Shown here: positions 38,637-49,384 of the stretch, one piece after another | How the letters are laid out: every line of letters starts with the position of its first letter | How positions within the stretch are numbered: position 1 is the first letter of the stretch | Assembly: GCA_021789215.1 (NCBI GenBank) | Contig: JAJYJS010000005.1 | Coordinates: 54,151-118,150 of the forward strand | DNA: 64,000 nt | Source of the DNA: Nitrospirota bacterium | Lineage (GTDB): Bacteria; Nitrospirota; Thermodesulfovibrionia; Thermodesulfovibrionales; JdFR-88 | Reading direction: 5' to 3' | Program-made: the position numbers and the translations under genes | The notes under the pieces: generated by a model | What the model was told of the DNA's origin: nothing | Seen by the model: only the letters and a program-made list of their open reading frames with translations | Databases searched by the model: none

Positions 38637-40482
38637 ATGTAACCCTTAAAACTTCTTCTATCGTGGTCACCCCTTCCTGCGCCTTGGTAAGCCCGCTCAT
38701 CCTGAGAGTCTTCATGCCGACCTTTATCGACATCTTCTTTATCTCGTCAGTGGGAGCGCCTTCCAGAATGAGCTGTTTTATCTCATCCCGGAGCGGCATT
38801 ACCTCGTAAAGGGCAATCCTTCCCTTGTATCCCGTGTTGTTGCATGCGGGACATCCCTTCCCTCTGAACGCCTTCACGCCCCTGGCTATCTCTTCCTCGG
38901 AAAACCCCACGTTCAGCAGGGCCTGCGGGGGCACATTCTCCTCCTCCCTGCACTGCGGGCATATACGCCTTGCAAGCCTCTGGGCAACTATCATTATCAC
39001 GGAGCTCGAGACCAGAAACGGCTCGATGCCCATGTTGAGGAGCCTGTTTATGGTGCTGGGCGCGTCATTTGTATGCAGCGTGCTTAGCACCAGGTGGCCG
39101 GTCAGGGCCGCCTTTACGCCGATTTCAGCCGTTTCAAAGTCCCTTATCTCGCCCACCATTATGATGTCCGGGTCCTGCCTGAGAAACGCCCTCAGGGCGG
39201 CCGCGAAAGAGAGCCCTATGTCCTCCCTCACATGCACCTGGTTTATGCCCATGAAGTTGTATTCGACAGGGTCCTCGGCCGTCATTATGTTTATGCCCGG
39301 CTTGTTCAGGTAATTGAGCGCCGAGTAGAGCGTGGTCGTCTTGCCGCTTCCGGTGGGGCCCGTGACCAGTATCATCCCATAGGGCTTGTCCAGCGCGGCC
39401 ATGAATTCCTGCCTGGCCATTTCCTCGAAACCCAGCTTCGTGAGGTCCACCTGGAGGTTGGACTTGTCCAGAAGCCTTAAGACCGTCTTTTCGCCAAAGA
39501 GGCATGGCAGGACGGATACGCGGAAGTCTATCTCCCGCTTCCTGCCCAGTTTGAGCTTTATGCGCCCGTCCTGCGGCAGCCTTCTTTCCGCTATGTCCAG
39601 CTTGGACATTATTTTCAGCCTGGAGGTAAGGGCCGCTTTTATCTTTACCGGCAGGTTCATGACGTTGTAAAGCACGCCGTCCACGCGGTAGCGGACGCGC
39701 AGCGAAGTCTCGTAAGGCTCCACGTGAATGTCACTGGCCCTTGTCTTGATGGCGTTTACAAGGATGCCGTTGACGAGCTTCACTATCGGGGCCTCGACTT
39801 CCTTTACGGCCGATTCCGCTTCTTCCTTTTCGTCCACGGCCTCCACGTCATCAAGCGCGCTGCCGACCACCTTGTCGAACTCGTCCACGTCCACCATCTC
39901 CATCATGGGGCCGTCGTCAATTCCGCCCGCCCCTTCCTCGTCGTCCACGGTGAAGTCCTTGGCCTCGAGTATCCTGGATGTCATCGTGGGGTCCTGCTCG
40001 ACCGGGGCGGACTTCTCGGCCTCCTGCTGCTGGAGCTGTTTCCCTCCGCCTCCCCCGCCGTAACAGCTTGCCAGGCAGCCCGACAGGCTGCTCTCGTTGG
40101 CGATGACAATCTCCACGTTATAGCCGGTCATGAACTTCACATCGTCAACGGCAAAGATGTTGGAGGGGTCGGCCATCGCTATGGTCAGTGTGGCACCGAC
40201 CCTCGAAACGGGCACTATCTGGTATTTCCTGGCCATCTCGGCGGGTATGAGCTTTATAACCGCGGGGTCTATCCTTGCATCGGAAAGGTTTACGGCGGGC
40301 ACGCCGTACTGCTTGCTCAGGAAATTGACGAGCTTCTCTTCCGTTATATAGCCCAGCTTGACAAGGGCTGTGCCAAGCCGCCTGCCTTCACGCTTCTGGA
40401 GCGCAAGGGCCTGCTTTAGCTGTTCCTCGGTTATAACCTGCGCGGAAATCAGCATTTGACCGAGTCTAGCCGTAATCGCCAT
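38626..40482 (-). CDS. pilB: Type IV pilus assembly ATPase
   Basis: 618 aa; MshEN N-terminus; VTGPTGSGKTTTLYSALNYLN; IMVGEIRDFETAEIGVKAALTGHL; CPQCRE...GCPACNNTGYKGR. Confidence 0.96.
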   Translation of the reverse strand: MAITARLGQMLISAQVITEEQLKQALALQKREGRRLGTALVKLGYITEEKLVNFLSKQYGVPAVNLSDARIDPAVIKLIPAEMARKYQIVPVSRVGATLTIAMADPSNIFAVDDVKFMTGYNVEIVIANESSLSGCLASCYGGGGGGKQLQQQEAEKSAPVEQDPTMTSRILEAKDFTVDDEEGAGGIDDGPMMEMVDVDEFDKVVGSALDDVEAVDEKEEAESAVKEVEAPIVKLVNGILVNAIKTRASDIHVEPYETSLRVRYRVDGVLYNVMNLPVKIKAALTSRLKIMSKLDIAERRLPQDGRIKLKLGRKREIDFRVSVLPCLFGEKTVLRLLDKSNLQVDLTKLGFEEMARQEFMAALDKPYGMILVTGPTGSGKTTTLYSALNYLNKPGINIMTAEDPVEYNFMGINQVHVREDIGLSFAAALRAFLRQDPDIIMVGEIRDFETAEIGVKAALTGHLVLSTLHTNDAPSTINRLLNMGIEPFLVSSSVIMIVAQRLARRICPQCREEENVPPQALLNVGFSEEEIARGVKAFRGKGCPACNNTGYKGRIALYEVMPLRDEIKQLILEGAPTDEIKKMSIKVGMKTLRMSGLTKAQEGVTTIEEVLRVTFGD

Positions 40483-40601
40483 CGCTAAAATATTAAATAA
40501 TGCACTTTCATAATGTCAATTCGACATAGCAGGAAAACCTTGCGGAAAAAAAGAAAATTTTTTCTTTTTTCTTCCGGCTCCGGTTTTTTTCGCGGGGGTT
40601 T

Positions 40602-40847
40602 TTACTCCTCCATCTCGAAGCTGTAATCCTCTATCACGGTGTTGGCGAGCAGCTTTTCGCACATCTGCGCCACCTCCGAGGCGGCCGTCTCCCTGCCCTT
40701 GCCCGCTTCGAAGGTTATCTCTATCAGCTTCCCCACGCGCACGTCCTCAAGGCCGCCGAAACCCATGCTCGTGAGCCCGGAGAGCACGGCCTTGCCCTGC
40801 GGGTCCAGAACGCCCTGCCTGAGCCTTATGAAAACCCTTGCCTTCAT
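40602..40847 (-). CDS. purS: Phosphoribosylformylglycinamidine synthase subunit PurS
   Basis: 81 aa; ARVFIRLRQGVLDPQGKAVLSGLTSMGFGGLEDVRVGKLIEI. Confidence 0.93.
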   Translation of the reverse strand: MKARVFIRLRQGVLDPQGKAVLSGLTSMGFGGLEDVRVGKLIEITFEAGKGRETAASEVAQMCEKLLANTVIEDYSFEMEE

Positions 40848-42154
40848 CTTTTACCTCCCGAAGAAAAAAAAACCCTCTGGAATATGTAATCGACATTTGC
40901 GAGGTAATGCTTAAGGTCGAATATGTCCTTCAGCTCCGCGGCCCCAAGATGTTTCCTGACATCCCTGTCTTTCAGCAGGAGTTTCAGGAAGCTCTCCCCG
41001 TTCCTCCAGCTGGCCATCGCATTTTTCTGGACGAGCCTGTAGGCGTCCTCCCTCGTCATCCCCTTGCCGGTGAGCGCAAGGAGCACACGCTGGGAATTGT
41101 AAAGCCCGTGGCTTGCCTCCATGTTGCGCCTCATGCGCTGGGGGTATACCTGGAGCCCTTCGAGTATCCCCTTGAGCCTGTTCAGCATGTAATCGGCAAG
41201 GATGGAGCTGTCCGGTATTATCACCCGCTCCACGGAGGAATGGGAGATGTCCCTCTCGTGCCAGAGCGCTATGTCCTCCATCGCGGCAACCGCGTTGGAG
41301 CGGACCACCCTTGCCAGGCCGGAAAGGTTTTCGGCCCCGACGGGGTTCCGCTTGTGGGGCATCGCGGAGGAGCCTTTCTGCCCCTTTGTAAAGGGCTCCT
41401 CGGCCTCCAGGACCTCCGTGCGCTGGAGGTGCCTTATCTCCACCGATATCTTTTCCACCTCGGCCGCTATCAGCGCAAGCGCGTTCAGGTATTCCGCATG
41501 CCGGTCGCGCTGTATCACCTGCGTGGCCACGGGCTCCGGCCTGAGCCCCAGCTTTTTGCAGACCCTTTCCTCTATCTTTGGCGTGATGTTCGAGAACGTC
41601 CCGACGGCGCCCGAGAGCTTGCCCGTGCTTACGGCCTCTTTGGCGGCGGAGAGCCTGCGCAGGTTCCTCTTCATCCCCTCGTGCCAGAGGGCGAACTTGA
41701 GCCCCATCGTGGTCGGCTCGGCATGCACGCCGTGGCTCCGGCCCATGCAGACGGTGTCCTTGTGCTCAAGCGCCCGCGTCTTAAGGACGGCAATCAGCTC
41801 TTTCAGGTCCTTCGTGATTATGCCTATGGCGTCCCGTATCTGGAGGGCAAGGGCCGTGTCAACGACATCGGAGGACGTAAGCCCCTTGTGGATATACCTG
41901 GAAGCAGGGCCGACCTTTTCGGCAACGGACGTGAGGAAGGCTATTACGTCGTGCTTGACGGTGGCCTCTATCTCGTCAATCCTTTTAACGTCAAAATCCG
42001 CCTTCTGCCTTATCTCCTTCATTGCGGAAGCCGGTATCCCGCCCAGCTCCGCCCAGGCCTCGCAAACGGCAAGCTCGACATCAAGCCATTTGCGGTACTT
42101 GGACTCAAGCTCCCACAGCCTGCCCATTCCGGGCCTTGTATACCTTGCAATCAT
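40844..42154 (-). CDS. purB: Adenylosuccinate lyase
   Basis: 436 aa; HDVIAFLTSVAEKVGPASRYIHKGLTSSDVVDTALALQ; GSSAMPHKRNPVGAENLSGLAR. Confidence 0.97.
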   Translation of the reverse strand: MIARYTRPGMGRLWELESKYRKWLDVELAVCEAWAELGGIPASAMKEIRQKADFDVKRIDEIEATVKHDVIAFLTSVAEKVGPASRYIHKGLTSSDVVDTALALQIRDAIGIITKDLKELIAVLKTRALEHKDTVCMGRSHGVHAEPTTMGLKFALWHEGMKRNLRRLSAAKEAVSTGKLSGAVGTFSNITPKIEERVCKKLGLRPEPVATQVIQRDRHAEYLNALALIAAEVEKISVEIRHLQRTEVLEAEEPFTKGQKGSSAMPHKRNPVGAENLSGLARVVRSNAVAAMEDIALWHERDISHSSVERVIIPDSSILADYMLNRLKGILEGLQVYPQRMRRNMEASHGLYNSQRVLLALTGKGMTREDAYRLVQKNAMASWRNGESFLKLLLKDRDVRKHLGAAELKDIFDLKHYLANVDYIFQRVFFSSGGKR

Positions 42155-42211
42155 TTTTTCAGCGTCCCTCGTCTGGATTTTGTTCAGCGAAATATTTTAC
42201 ACGGAATGGCA

Positions 42212-45001
42212 TCAAGCTGTAAAATCAGGTCTTTTTTTCTCCTTGCCTCCACGATTGAAAGACCGGAAGACCAGCAGGGACAAAATCCCGGCCGAAATGA
42301 AAACGCCTGCCGCGAGCGCAACGAGTATCTTTACCGGCCTGTACCTGAAAAGAAGCCTATGCCTTCCGGCAGGCACCACTACCCCCCTCAGCACTCCATC
42401 CACCTTGTATATCCTCGTCTCCTTCCCGTCCACATACGCCCGCCATCCCGGATAGTACTGCTCGGAGACCACGACAAACCCCCTCGATGGAAAACCGGTG
42501 TCCAGCGCCATCCAGTTATTGTGGTAACCGGCTACGGAAACCTTGCCATTGGCAAACGGCCCCGCTCCGGCCGCTTTGAAATCGTCAGGATAGAGCAGCG
42601 CCGTTTCAGCCGGGTTTACCCGCTCGAAGTCGAAACGTCTTTTTACATCGTCAATATCCCTGGCCATCTCTATGCGCGAGACGGAATACGCCTGGGGAAG
42701 CGCGTTCCTGTTTGAGACGAGATGGCCGTTTTGGGAGTCAAATATCCTCTCGTATACATTACCTGCCCCTGCGGAGATGGCTGGCGGCCCGTATCCTCCG
42801 AGCCTCCGGATGGAGATGTCCCTTATCTTTACCGGGTCTCCCTGGATGGACTCGAAATAAAGGGTCACCTGCCTTGCCCCGGCAAAGGGCACTATCCTGT
42901 AATACGTCCCAGGCTCCGGCCCGATAACACCCGGATAGACGTTCAGGGGGTAGATGTCATGGCGAAGCTCGCGGCTTGCCGGGTCGAAGACCTCCATCCG
43001 CAGGGCGGCCCTCCCATCCTGGGCCATGGCCCTGAACGAAAAGAGATAAGTGCCTTTTTCAAGCTGAAGGCCAAGGGAAAACGTGTTTTCCCTCCTGGAA
43101 AGAAAATAAACGCTTTTGTCCTGGAGGACGGATGCCGCCACCGTTTTTTTGCCAGCGCCGGGTATTGTCATGCCCGCGTAATCGGTCTTTATGGAATCCG
43201 GTATCCAGAGATATCTCACGTTCATCATGCTTAAAAGGGTGTTGTTTTTCAAAAGGAACTCCCAGTAGCGGCTGTATCCGAGGAAATCCATGTCGAAGAG
43301 CCTCGCATAGTCGCTTAACATCAGGGGGTCGTAGCTGTTGAAGGCCTCTATCCCGCAGTCCACGTTATAGAGGTCTTCATAGGTCTGCTCCTTCATCCTG
43401 CTTATCCTGAAGACCTTTTCCCCGGACATCCCTTTCAGTATGTCATACGAATTGCTCCCGCATTTGCCCGAAAGCGCCTCCGGGGTTTCGCCCGAGATGC
43501 CGGAAAACCCGCCATAGGAATATGCCTCCAGGCAGACAACGGCAACAAGCGCATAAAGGGCCGCCCGGCCCGGCCTGAGCCTGTATGCAAGAAGGCAGAC
43601 AAGGCAGACGGCCATGATTGAAAGCGGCACATAGATGGAGGCATTCGAAAGTTCCAACAAACCGCCGATGCCAGGGGGAAACAGCTCCGGTTTAAGAAAA
43701 AACCCGAAAAAAACGAGGGAAAAGGCCAGGACCGCGGCCAGAAGGACGATTAAGGAGTTAAGATATTTTTGGCCTTTCGGGTTCCGGAGCCCGTCCAGGC
43801 CAAAGGCAAAAAGCGCCGAAACGGCAAAGGAGAACTCAAAAAGGTTTCTGGCGTGCGCCCGGAAGATGTTATATGCCGGGATATAATAGAGCACCTTTCC
43901 GGCAGGGGTGCCCCCCGCTGCCGCGAGGAAAAGCCCCAAAAACGCAATAAAGGCCCAGAACCGCACAAAAGAATTCCTGAAAAAATCCTTTAATATCAGG
44001 ACAATTGAGAAAACGAACGGGATGGCCCCGGCATATGCGGCAACGCTGTCATAGCGCAGGGGGATGGCCTTGCCGTATTCGCCTCCCGTGAAAAGGAAGG
44101 GAAAAAACAGGGAGGCGAGCGTCTTTGGATAAACCGAAAACTCTCTGAAGAAGATATAGCCAAGCGTCTTGTGGATGGAATCCCGCACGGATAGATTGCC
44201 AAGCTCCTGAGCGGCAAGTATCTGAGGAGACGCCACCGCAAAACCCAGGAGGACCCCTCCAAGCACGAGGCCCGCATACCCGGCCCTCTCCCCCTTTTTT
44301 AAAGCGGGGACATGGAAAAACAGGAAAAAAGCGGCAACCATATAGGTATAAACGCATATCTGGAAGCCGCCCGCCAGTATCTGCATGGCAACGGCCAACG
44401 CCAGCGCCAGCGCATATCTAAAGTCAGGCGGGCTCTTCCTCAGTTTTTCAAGGAAAAAGATTATCAACGGGAGCCAAACGGCGGAGTCCAATATCGCGGT
44501 ATTGGGCATGTTGGACACGACAAACCCCGAGAAGGCAAAGACAAACCCTCCGGCAAAGGCAGACAGCCTTGAAAGCCCCACAGACCTCAGGTACAGGAAC
44601 GTGAAAAACCCCGCGAGGGCATAATGGAGGAGAAAACTCAGATTGAACGCAAAAGAAGGGGAAAAGAGGCCGTAAAGGACGATGTTTATCGGATAGAGCG
44701 CCCCTGTCTGCGTAAGCCCGATAAAAGGGAGCCCCGCGTACTCGTAAGGGTTCCAGAGGGGGAAGGAGCCGCTTTTCAGCGCGTTTGAATAAAAAACCTT
44801 GAGCGGATAGTTGTAAAGGAGGGCGTCGCCGGGAACGATAACTATGCCCTCCGCAAATATCCTGTAATAAAAAAGGCAGGCGGCAATGAAAAAAAACCCC
44901 AGGAAAAGGGCGTTTTCCCTGAAAACCCCGGAAAAACGGGGTGGTTTTCTACCAGGACGCGGCATAGGGACAATTTTAAGAGCTGGAACGGGAATTTTCA
45001 A
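42212..45001 (-). CDS. Large YfhO-like polytopic membrane protein
   Basis: 929 aa; multiple TM helices; C-terminal VVVSEQYYPGWRAYVDGKETRIYKVDGVLRGVVVPAGRHRLLFRY. Confidence 0.8.
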   Translation of the reverse strand: MKIPVPALKIVPMPRPGRKPPRFSGVFRENALFLGFFFIAACLFYYRIFAEGIVIVPGDALLYNYPLKVFYSNALKSGSFPLWNPYEYAGLPFIGLTQTGALYPINIVLYGLFSPSFAFNLSFLLHYALAGFFTFLYLRSVGLSRLSAFAGGFVFAFSGFVVSNMPNTAILDSAVWLPLIIFFLEKLRKSPPDFRYALALALAVAMQILAGGFQICVYTYMVAAFFLFFHVPALKKGERAGYAGLVLGGVLLGFAVASPQILAAQELGNLSVRDSIHKTLGYIFFREFSVYPKTLASLFFPFLFTGGEYGKAIPLRYDSVAAYAGAIPFVFSIVLILKDFFRNSFVRFWAFIAFLGLFLAAAGGTPAGKVLYYIPAYNIFRAHARNLFEFSFAVSALFAFGLDGLRNPKGQKYLNSLIVLLAAVLAFSLVFFGFFLKPELFPPGIGGLLELSNASIYVPLSIMAVCLVCLLAYRLRPGRAALYALVAVVCLEAYSYGGFSGISGETPEALSGKCGSNSYDILKGMSGEKVFRISRMKEQTYEDLYNVDCGIEAFNSYDPLMLSDYARLFDMDFLGYSRYWEFLLKNNTLLSMMNVRYLWIPDSIKTDYAGMTIPGAGKKTVAASVLQDKSVYFLSRRENTFSLGLQLEKGTYLFSFRAMAQDGRAALRMEVFDPASRELRHDIYPLNVYPGVIGPEPGTYYRIVPFAGARQVTLYFESIQGDPVKIRDISIRRLGGYGPPAISAGAGNVYERIFDSQNGHLVSNRNALPQAYSVSRIEMARDIDDVKRRFDFERVNPAETALLYPDDFKAAGAGPFANGKVSVAGYHNNWMALDTGFPSRGFVVVSEQYYPGWRAYVDGKETRIYKVDGVLRGVVVPAGRHRLLFRYRPVKILVALAAGVFISAGILSLLVFRSFNRGGKEKKRPDFTA

Positions 45002-45064
45002 ATCCTCTCCACCGGGCGGGAAAAAAGCCTTGAAATCTGCCTAAATGCTATAATATTTCCTATC

Positions 45065-45271
45065 ATGAACACCGGCGGAAAGAAATGGAGGCCCGACGGG
45101 GTGCTCCCGCTCTGTCCCGTCTGCGGCAGGGAATTGAAAGAGGAGAAACTGACCCCCGAGGGGTACGAATGCGCCTGCGGGGAGACCATACCCGAAAGGC
45201 TCGTCGTGGAGCCCTTTGAGGGCTGTACTCACGGCCTCAACTGCAACTGCGGAAGGGAAAGAAAAAAATAG
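45065..45271 (+). CDS. Small Cys-rich zinc-ribbon-like protein
   Basis: 68 aa; [52 protein letters not shown]; directly upstream of trpB. Confidence 0.6.
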   Translation: MNTGGKKWRPDGVLPLCPVCGRELKEEKLTPEGYECACGETIPERLVVEPFEGCTHGLNCNCGRERKK

Positions 45272-45272
45272 G

Positions 45273-46448
45273 ATGAAAAAAGGGTATTACGGCCCTTACG
45301 GCGGGCAGTTCGTGCCCGAAACCCTCATGCCCGCCCTGAAGGAGCTTGAACAGGCGTTTGCAAGCGCCCGGAGGGACAGGGGCTTCCGGGAGGAATTCGA
45401 CCGGCTGGCAAAGAGCTACATAGGCAGGCCCACCCCGCTTTATTACGCGAAAAGGCTCTCGGAACACCTTGGCGGGGCGAAGATATATCTCAAACGCGAG
45501 GACCTGACCCACACCGGGGCGCACAAGATAAACAACGCCCTTGGGCAGGCTCTTCTGGCCCGGCGGATGGGCAAGAAGAGGCTCATCGCGGAAACCGGGG
45601 CTGGACAGCACGGGGTGGCCACAGCAACCGGCGCGGCCCTCTTCGGCCTGGAATGCGTCATATACATGGGCTCCGAGGACATCAGGAGACAGTCGCTGAA
45701 CGTCTTCAGGATGAAGCTCCTCGGCGCGGAGGTGAAGGACGTCTCCTCCGGCTCAAAGACTCTCAAGGACGCCATAAACGAGGCCCTCAGGGATTGGACC
45801 ACAAACGTGGGGAACACGCATTATGTTATGGGAACGGTCTTCGGGCCGCACCCCTTCCCGGCTATCGTGAGGGAGTTCCAGTCGGTCATCGGGAAAGAGG
45901 CTAGGGCGCAGATACTGAAGGCCGAGGGAAAGCTGCCCGGCCACCTTGTCGCCTGCGTGGGGGGCGGGAGCAACTCGATGGGGCTTTTCGCCCCGTTTCT
46001 GGAAGACAACGTAGAGATGACGGGCGTGGAGGCCGGGGGGATGGGCATCGAGACCGGCAAGCACGCGTCCCGCTTTGCAGGGGGCTCCATCGGCGTGTTC
46101 CAGGGGGCAAAGAGCTATCTCCTCCAAAACAGCTCCGGCAACGTGCTTGAGACCCATTCGGTGTCGGCGGGGCTCGATTACGCCTCCGTCGGGCCGGAGC
46201 ACGCCTGGCTGAAAGACACAGGCCGGGTGAATTATACCTGCGCCACTGACGAGGAGGCACTGGGCGCATTCGAGATGCTTTCAAGGCTGGAAGGGATTAT
46301 TCCCGCGCTTGAATCCGCCCATGCGCTTGCCCATGCCGCAAAACTGGCCCCAAAGCTTGAGAAGGACCAGGTCATAATCGTGAACCTCTCGGGCAGGGGG
46401 GACAAGGACGTGCAGGAAGTGGCCAGGATAAAGGAAGTAAAACTCTGA
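45273..46448 (+). CDS. trpB: Tryptophan synthase beta chain
   Basis: [58 protein letters not shown]. Confidence 0.97.
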   Translation: MKKGYYGPYGGQFVPETLMPALKELEQAFASARRDRGFREEFDRLAKSYIGRPTPLYYAKRLSEHLGGAKIYLKREDLTHTGAHKINNALGQALLARRMGKKRLIAETGAGQHGVATATGAALFGLECVIYMGSEDIRRQSLNVFRMKLLGAEVKDVSSGSKTLKDAINEALRDWTTNVGNTHYVMGTVFGPHPFPAIVREFQSVIGKEARAQILKAEGKLPGHLVACVGGGSNSMGLFAPFLEDNVEMTGVEAGGMGIETGKHASRFAGGSIGVFQGAKSYLLQNSSGNVLETHSVSAGLDYASVGPEHAWLKDTGRVNYTCATDEEALGAFEMLSRLEGIIPALESAHALAHAAKLAPKLEKDQVIIVNLSGRGDKDVQEVARIKEVKL

Positions 46449-47239
46449 TGGCGTCACGGATAGCGGCCAAATTCAACCAGCTCCGGAAAGAAGGCCGGAA
46501 AAAGGCCTTCATCGCCTATATAATGTGCGGAGACCCGTCGCTTGAGGGGACGGCAAAACTGGTGAAGACCCTTGAGGAATGCGGGGCCGACATCATAGAG
46601 CTTGGTGTGCCTTTTTCCGACCCGCTTGCGGACGGCCCGGTGATACAGGCCGCCGGGGGCCGGGCGATTGAGGCCGGGGTGGACCTTAAGGCCGTAATAG
46701 AGTTCGTGAGGGACCTAAGGCGGGAAACCCAAATACCGCTTGTGCTTATGACATATTACAACCCGGTATTCAAGTACGGGGAAGAGGCCTTTGCAAGGGA
46801 TGCCGCGCAGGCCGGGGCGGACGGGGTGATAATACCCGACCTGCCGGTGGACGAGGCTGCGGCGCTCAGGGGCCACTGTGCCAGATACGGGCTGGACACC
46901 ATCTTCCTTGCCGCGCCGACCTCGACGGAGGACAGGCTGAGGAAGGTGGCGCAGGCATCGTCGGGGTTCATCTATTACGTCTCCATGACGGGGATAACGG
47001 GCGCGAGGCTCTCCGTCTCCAGCGAGATGAGCGGGGCAATCGAAGAGCTTAAAAGGCTTTCGAAGGGGAAAAAACCCGTCTCGGTGGGCTTCGGGGTCTC
47101 GACCCCGGAGGAGGCCGCCCAGGTCTCAACGATAGCCGACGGCGTTATCGTAGGCAGCGCGATAGTGAAAAAGGCCAATGAGGCCCCGGAAGAAGAGTTC
47201 AGGCGATACGTAAAATCCCTCCGCGAGGCCATCAGGTAA
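46448..47239 (+). CDS. trpA: Tryptophan synthase alpha chain
   Basis: IELGVPFSDPLADGPVIQAAGGRAIEAG; GVIIPDLPVDEA; YYVSMTGITGAR. Confidence 0.97.
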   Translation: MASRIAAKFNQLRKEGRKKAFIAYIMCGDPSLEGTAKLVKTLEECGADIIELGVPFSDPLADGPVIQAAGGRAIEAGVDLKAVIEFVRDLRRETQIPLVLMTYYNPVFKYGEEAFARDAAQAGADGVIIPDLPVDEAAALRGHCARYGLDTIFLAAPTSTEDRLRKVAQASSGFIYYVSMTGITGARLSVSSEMSGAIEELKRLSKGKKPVSVGFGVSTPEEAAQVSTIADGVIVGSAIVKKANEAPEEEFRRYVKSLREAIR

Positions 47240-47246
47240 AGCAGGC

Positions 47247-48083
47247 ATGGCCTGGTTCAAGAGAAACAAGCAGGCATTAAAAAAGGTAAAGATACCCGAG
47301 GGCTCCTGGATAAAATGCGAGGGCTGCAAGGAGATCGTTTACCGCAAGGAGATAGAGCGCAACCTCAAGGTCTGCCCCAAATGCGAGTACCACTTCAGGA
47401 TAGACGCGAGGGAAAGAATAAACCTCCTCTTTGATGAAGGCAGCTTCATCGAGGCGGACGAGGCCATAACCTCCGGCGACCCGCTCTCCTTCAAGGACAG
47501 CATGCCCTATAAGGAAAGGCTTAAGTTCAATGCCCAGAAGACGGGGCTCAATGAGGCCGCCGTCTCCGGCACCGCCGCCGTCGGCGGCAGGACCGTCTCC
47601 GTGATAATCATGGATTTCTCCTTCATGGGGGGCAGCATGGGCAGCGCCGTCGGGGAGAAGATCGTGAGGGCGGTGGAGCGGGCCATCGAGCAGAAGACCC
47701 CCCTCATAACCGTCTCGTCCTCCGGCGGGGCCAGGATGCAGGAGGGCATATTCTCGCTCATGCAGATGGCAAGGGCCTCGGCAGCCATCGGCAGGCTTAA
47801 AAACAGCTCCATCCCATACATATCAATCCTCGCCGACCCCACTTTCGGAGGCGTCACGGCAAGCTTCGCCATGCTTGGCGACGTGATAATAGCCGAGCCC
47901 CGGAGCCTCATAGGGTTCGCGGGCCCCAGGGTGATAGAGCAGACAATAAAGCAGCAGCTCCCCGACAATTTCCAGCGGGCCGAATTCCTCCTTGAGCACG
48001 GCCTTATAGACATGGTGGTGCACAGGAGGGAGATCAAGGCCATGATAGGAAAAATCCTCTCTCACCTCACGCTCCCCGAATGA
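47247..48083 (+). CDS. accD: Acetyl-CoA carboxylase carboxyltransferase subunit beta
   Basis: WIKCEGCKEIVYRKEIERNLKVCPKCEYHFRI zinc ribbon; SSSGGARMQEGIFSLMQMA. Confidence 0.97.
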   Translation: MAWFKRNKQALKKVKIPEGSWIKCEGCKEIVYRKEIERNLKVCPKCEYHFRIDARERINLLFDEGSFIEADEAITSGDPLSFKDSMPYKERLKFNAQKTGLNEAAVSGTAAVGGRTVSVIIMDFSFMGGSMGSAVGEKIVRAVERAIEQKTPLITVSSSGGARMQEGIFSLMQMARASAAIGRLKNSSIPYISILADPTFGGVTASFAMLGDVIIAEPRSLIGFAGPRVIEQTIKQQLPDNFQRAEFLLEHGLIDMVVHRREIKAMIGKILSHLTLPE

Positions 48084-49384
48084 AATACAATGAGGCTGTC
48101 GGCTATCTATACGGACTTCAAAAGCACGGGATAAAGCTGGGCCTCGATAACCCCCGGCGGCTGCTCGCGGCCATTGGCAACCCCCAGAAAAGCTTCAGTT
48201 CCATTCATATAGCGGGCACAAACGGAAAAGGCTCCACCTCAACGGCCATAGCCTCGATTCTCAGGGCAAACGGCTTCAGGACAGGGCTCTTCACATCCCC
48301 GCATCTGGTGAGCTTCACGGAACGCATAAGAATAGACGGCAGGGAAGTAGAGGAAGAAACGATTGTGGAGCTTACGGGAAGGCTGATAGAGACCGTCCGG
48401 AATCTGCCTGGCCTGTCTCCCACTTTTTTCGAGTTTGCCACCGCAATGGCTTTTCTCTATTTCAGGGAGAACGCCGTCCAGTGGGCCGCGGTGGAGACCG
48501 GCATGGGCGGGCGGCTCGATGCGACAAACACAGTCGAACCCCGTGTTGCCGTCATTACGCCCGTAAGCATGGACCACAGGGAATTTCTGGGCGGCACGCT
48601 CAGGGAGATCGCCGGGGAAAAGGCGGGCATAATAAAACCCGGCGTCCCGCTGGTGCTCGGCCCCCAGATGCCGGAGGCGCTGGCCGTGATGGAGGAGACG
48701 GCGCAGAAAAATTCCTGCCCGGTTTATATTTACGGAAGGGACTTTTATTCAACACTCCGGGAGCAGACGGCAACCGGGATAACCTTCGACTACGAAAGCC
48801 CCGGGCTTGAGCTTAAGGACATATTTTTCCCGCTCAGGGGATATTACCAGGCCGTGAATGCGGCAACGGCCATAAAGGCAATCGAGCTGGCCGGGTCCGC
48901 GGACGCGGACCTGATCCGCAAAGGGCTTGGCGAGGCGATACTGCCCGGCAGGCTGGAGCTTGCATCGGCCAATCCGGATATCGTCCTGGACGGGGCCCAC
49001 AACCCGGAGGCCGCACGGACGCTCGCAAGGGCGATAAGGGAGATTTATCCTGGCCGGAACATTGTACTGGTTGCGGGCATCATGTCCGACAAGGACATAG
49101 ACGGGATACTGAAAGAGCTGCTTCCCGTCGCCCGAAAGACAATATTCACGGCCCCGGCTTACGCACGCGCGGCAAGGCCGGAAGAACTCAGTGAAAGGGC
49201 GGGAGGGCTAGGGTTTACGGGCGGACTGCTCTGCCCGGAGGTCTCGGGGGCGATAGAAAAAGCAAGGGGGCTTGCGGAGGCGGGGGACATCATCCTGATA
49301 GCAGGCTCATTCTATACGGCCGGCGAGGCGAAGGAAGCCATCCTGCGCCGCAGCGGGACGTCTTTTTCGAGGCTCAGGGAATGA
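48080..49384 (+). CDS. folC: Folylpolyglutamate synthase/dihydrofolate synthase
   Basis: SIHIAGTNGKGSTSTAIASIL; TGMGGRLDATN; VLDGAHNPEAARTLA. Confidence 0.96.
   Translation: MKYNEAVGYLYGLQKHGIKLGLDNPRRLLAAIGNPQKSFSSIHIAGTNGKGSTSTAIASILRANGFRTGLFTSPHLVSFTERIRIDGREVEEETIVELTGRLIETVRNLPGLSPTFFEFATAMAFLYFRENAVQWAAVETGMGGRLDATNTVEPRVAVITPVSMDHREFLGGTLREIAGEKAGIIKPGVPLVLGPQMPEALAVMEETAQKNSCPVYIYGRDFYSTLREQTATGITFDYESPGLELKDIFFPLRGYYQAVNAATAIKAIELAGSADADLIRKGLGEAILPGRLELASANPDIVLDGAHNPEAARTLARAIREIYPGRNIVLVAGIMSDKDIDGILKELLPVARKTIFTAPAYARAARPEELSERAGGLGFTGGLLCPEVSGAIEKARGLAEAGDIILIAGSFYTAGEAKEAILRRSGTSFSRLRE

Noticed and set aside
40838-42715. 625-aa plus-strand ORF opposite purB and the YfhO-like gene
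   Set aside because: Antisense shadow ORF typical of high-GC DNA; the minus strand encodes clear purB.
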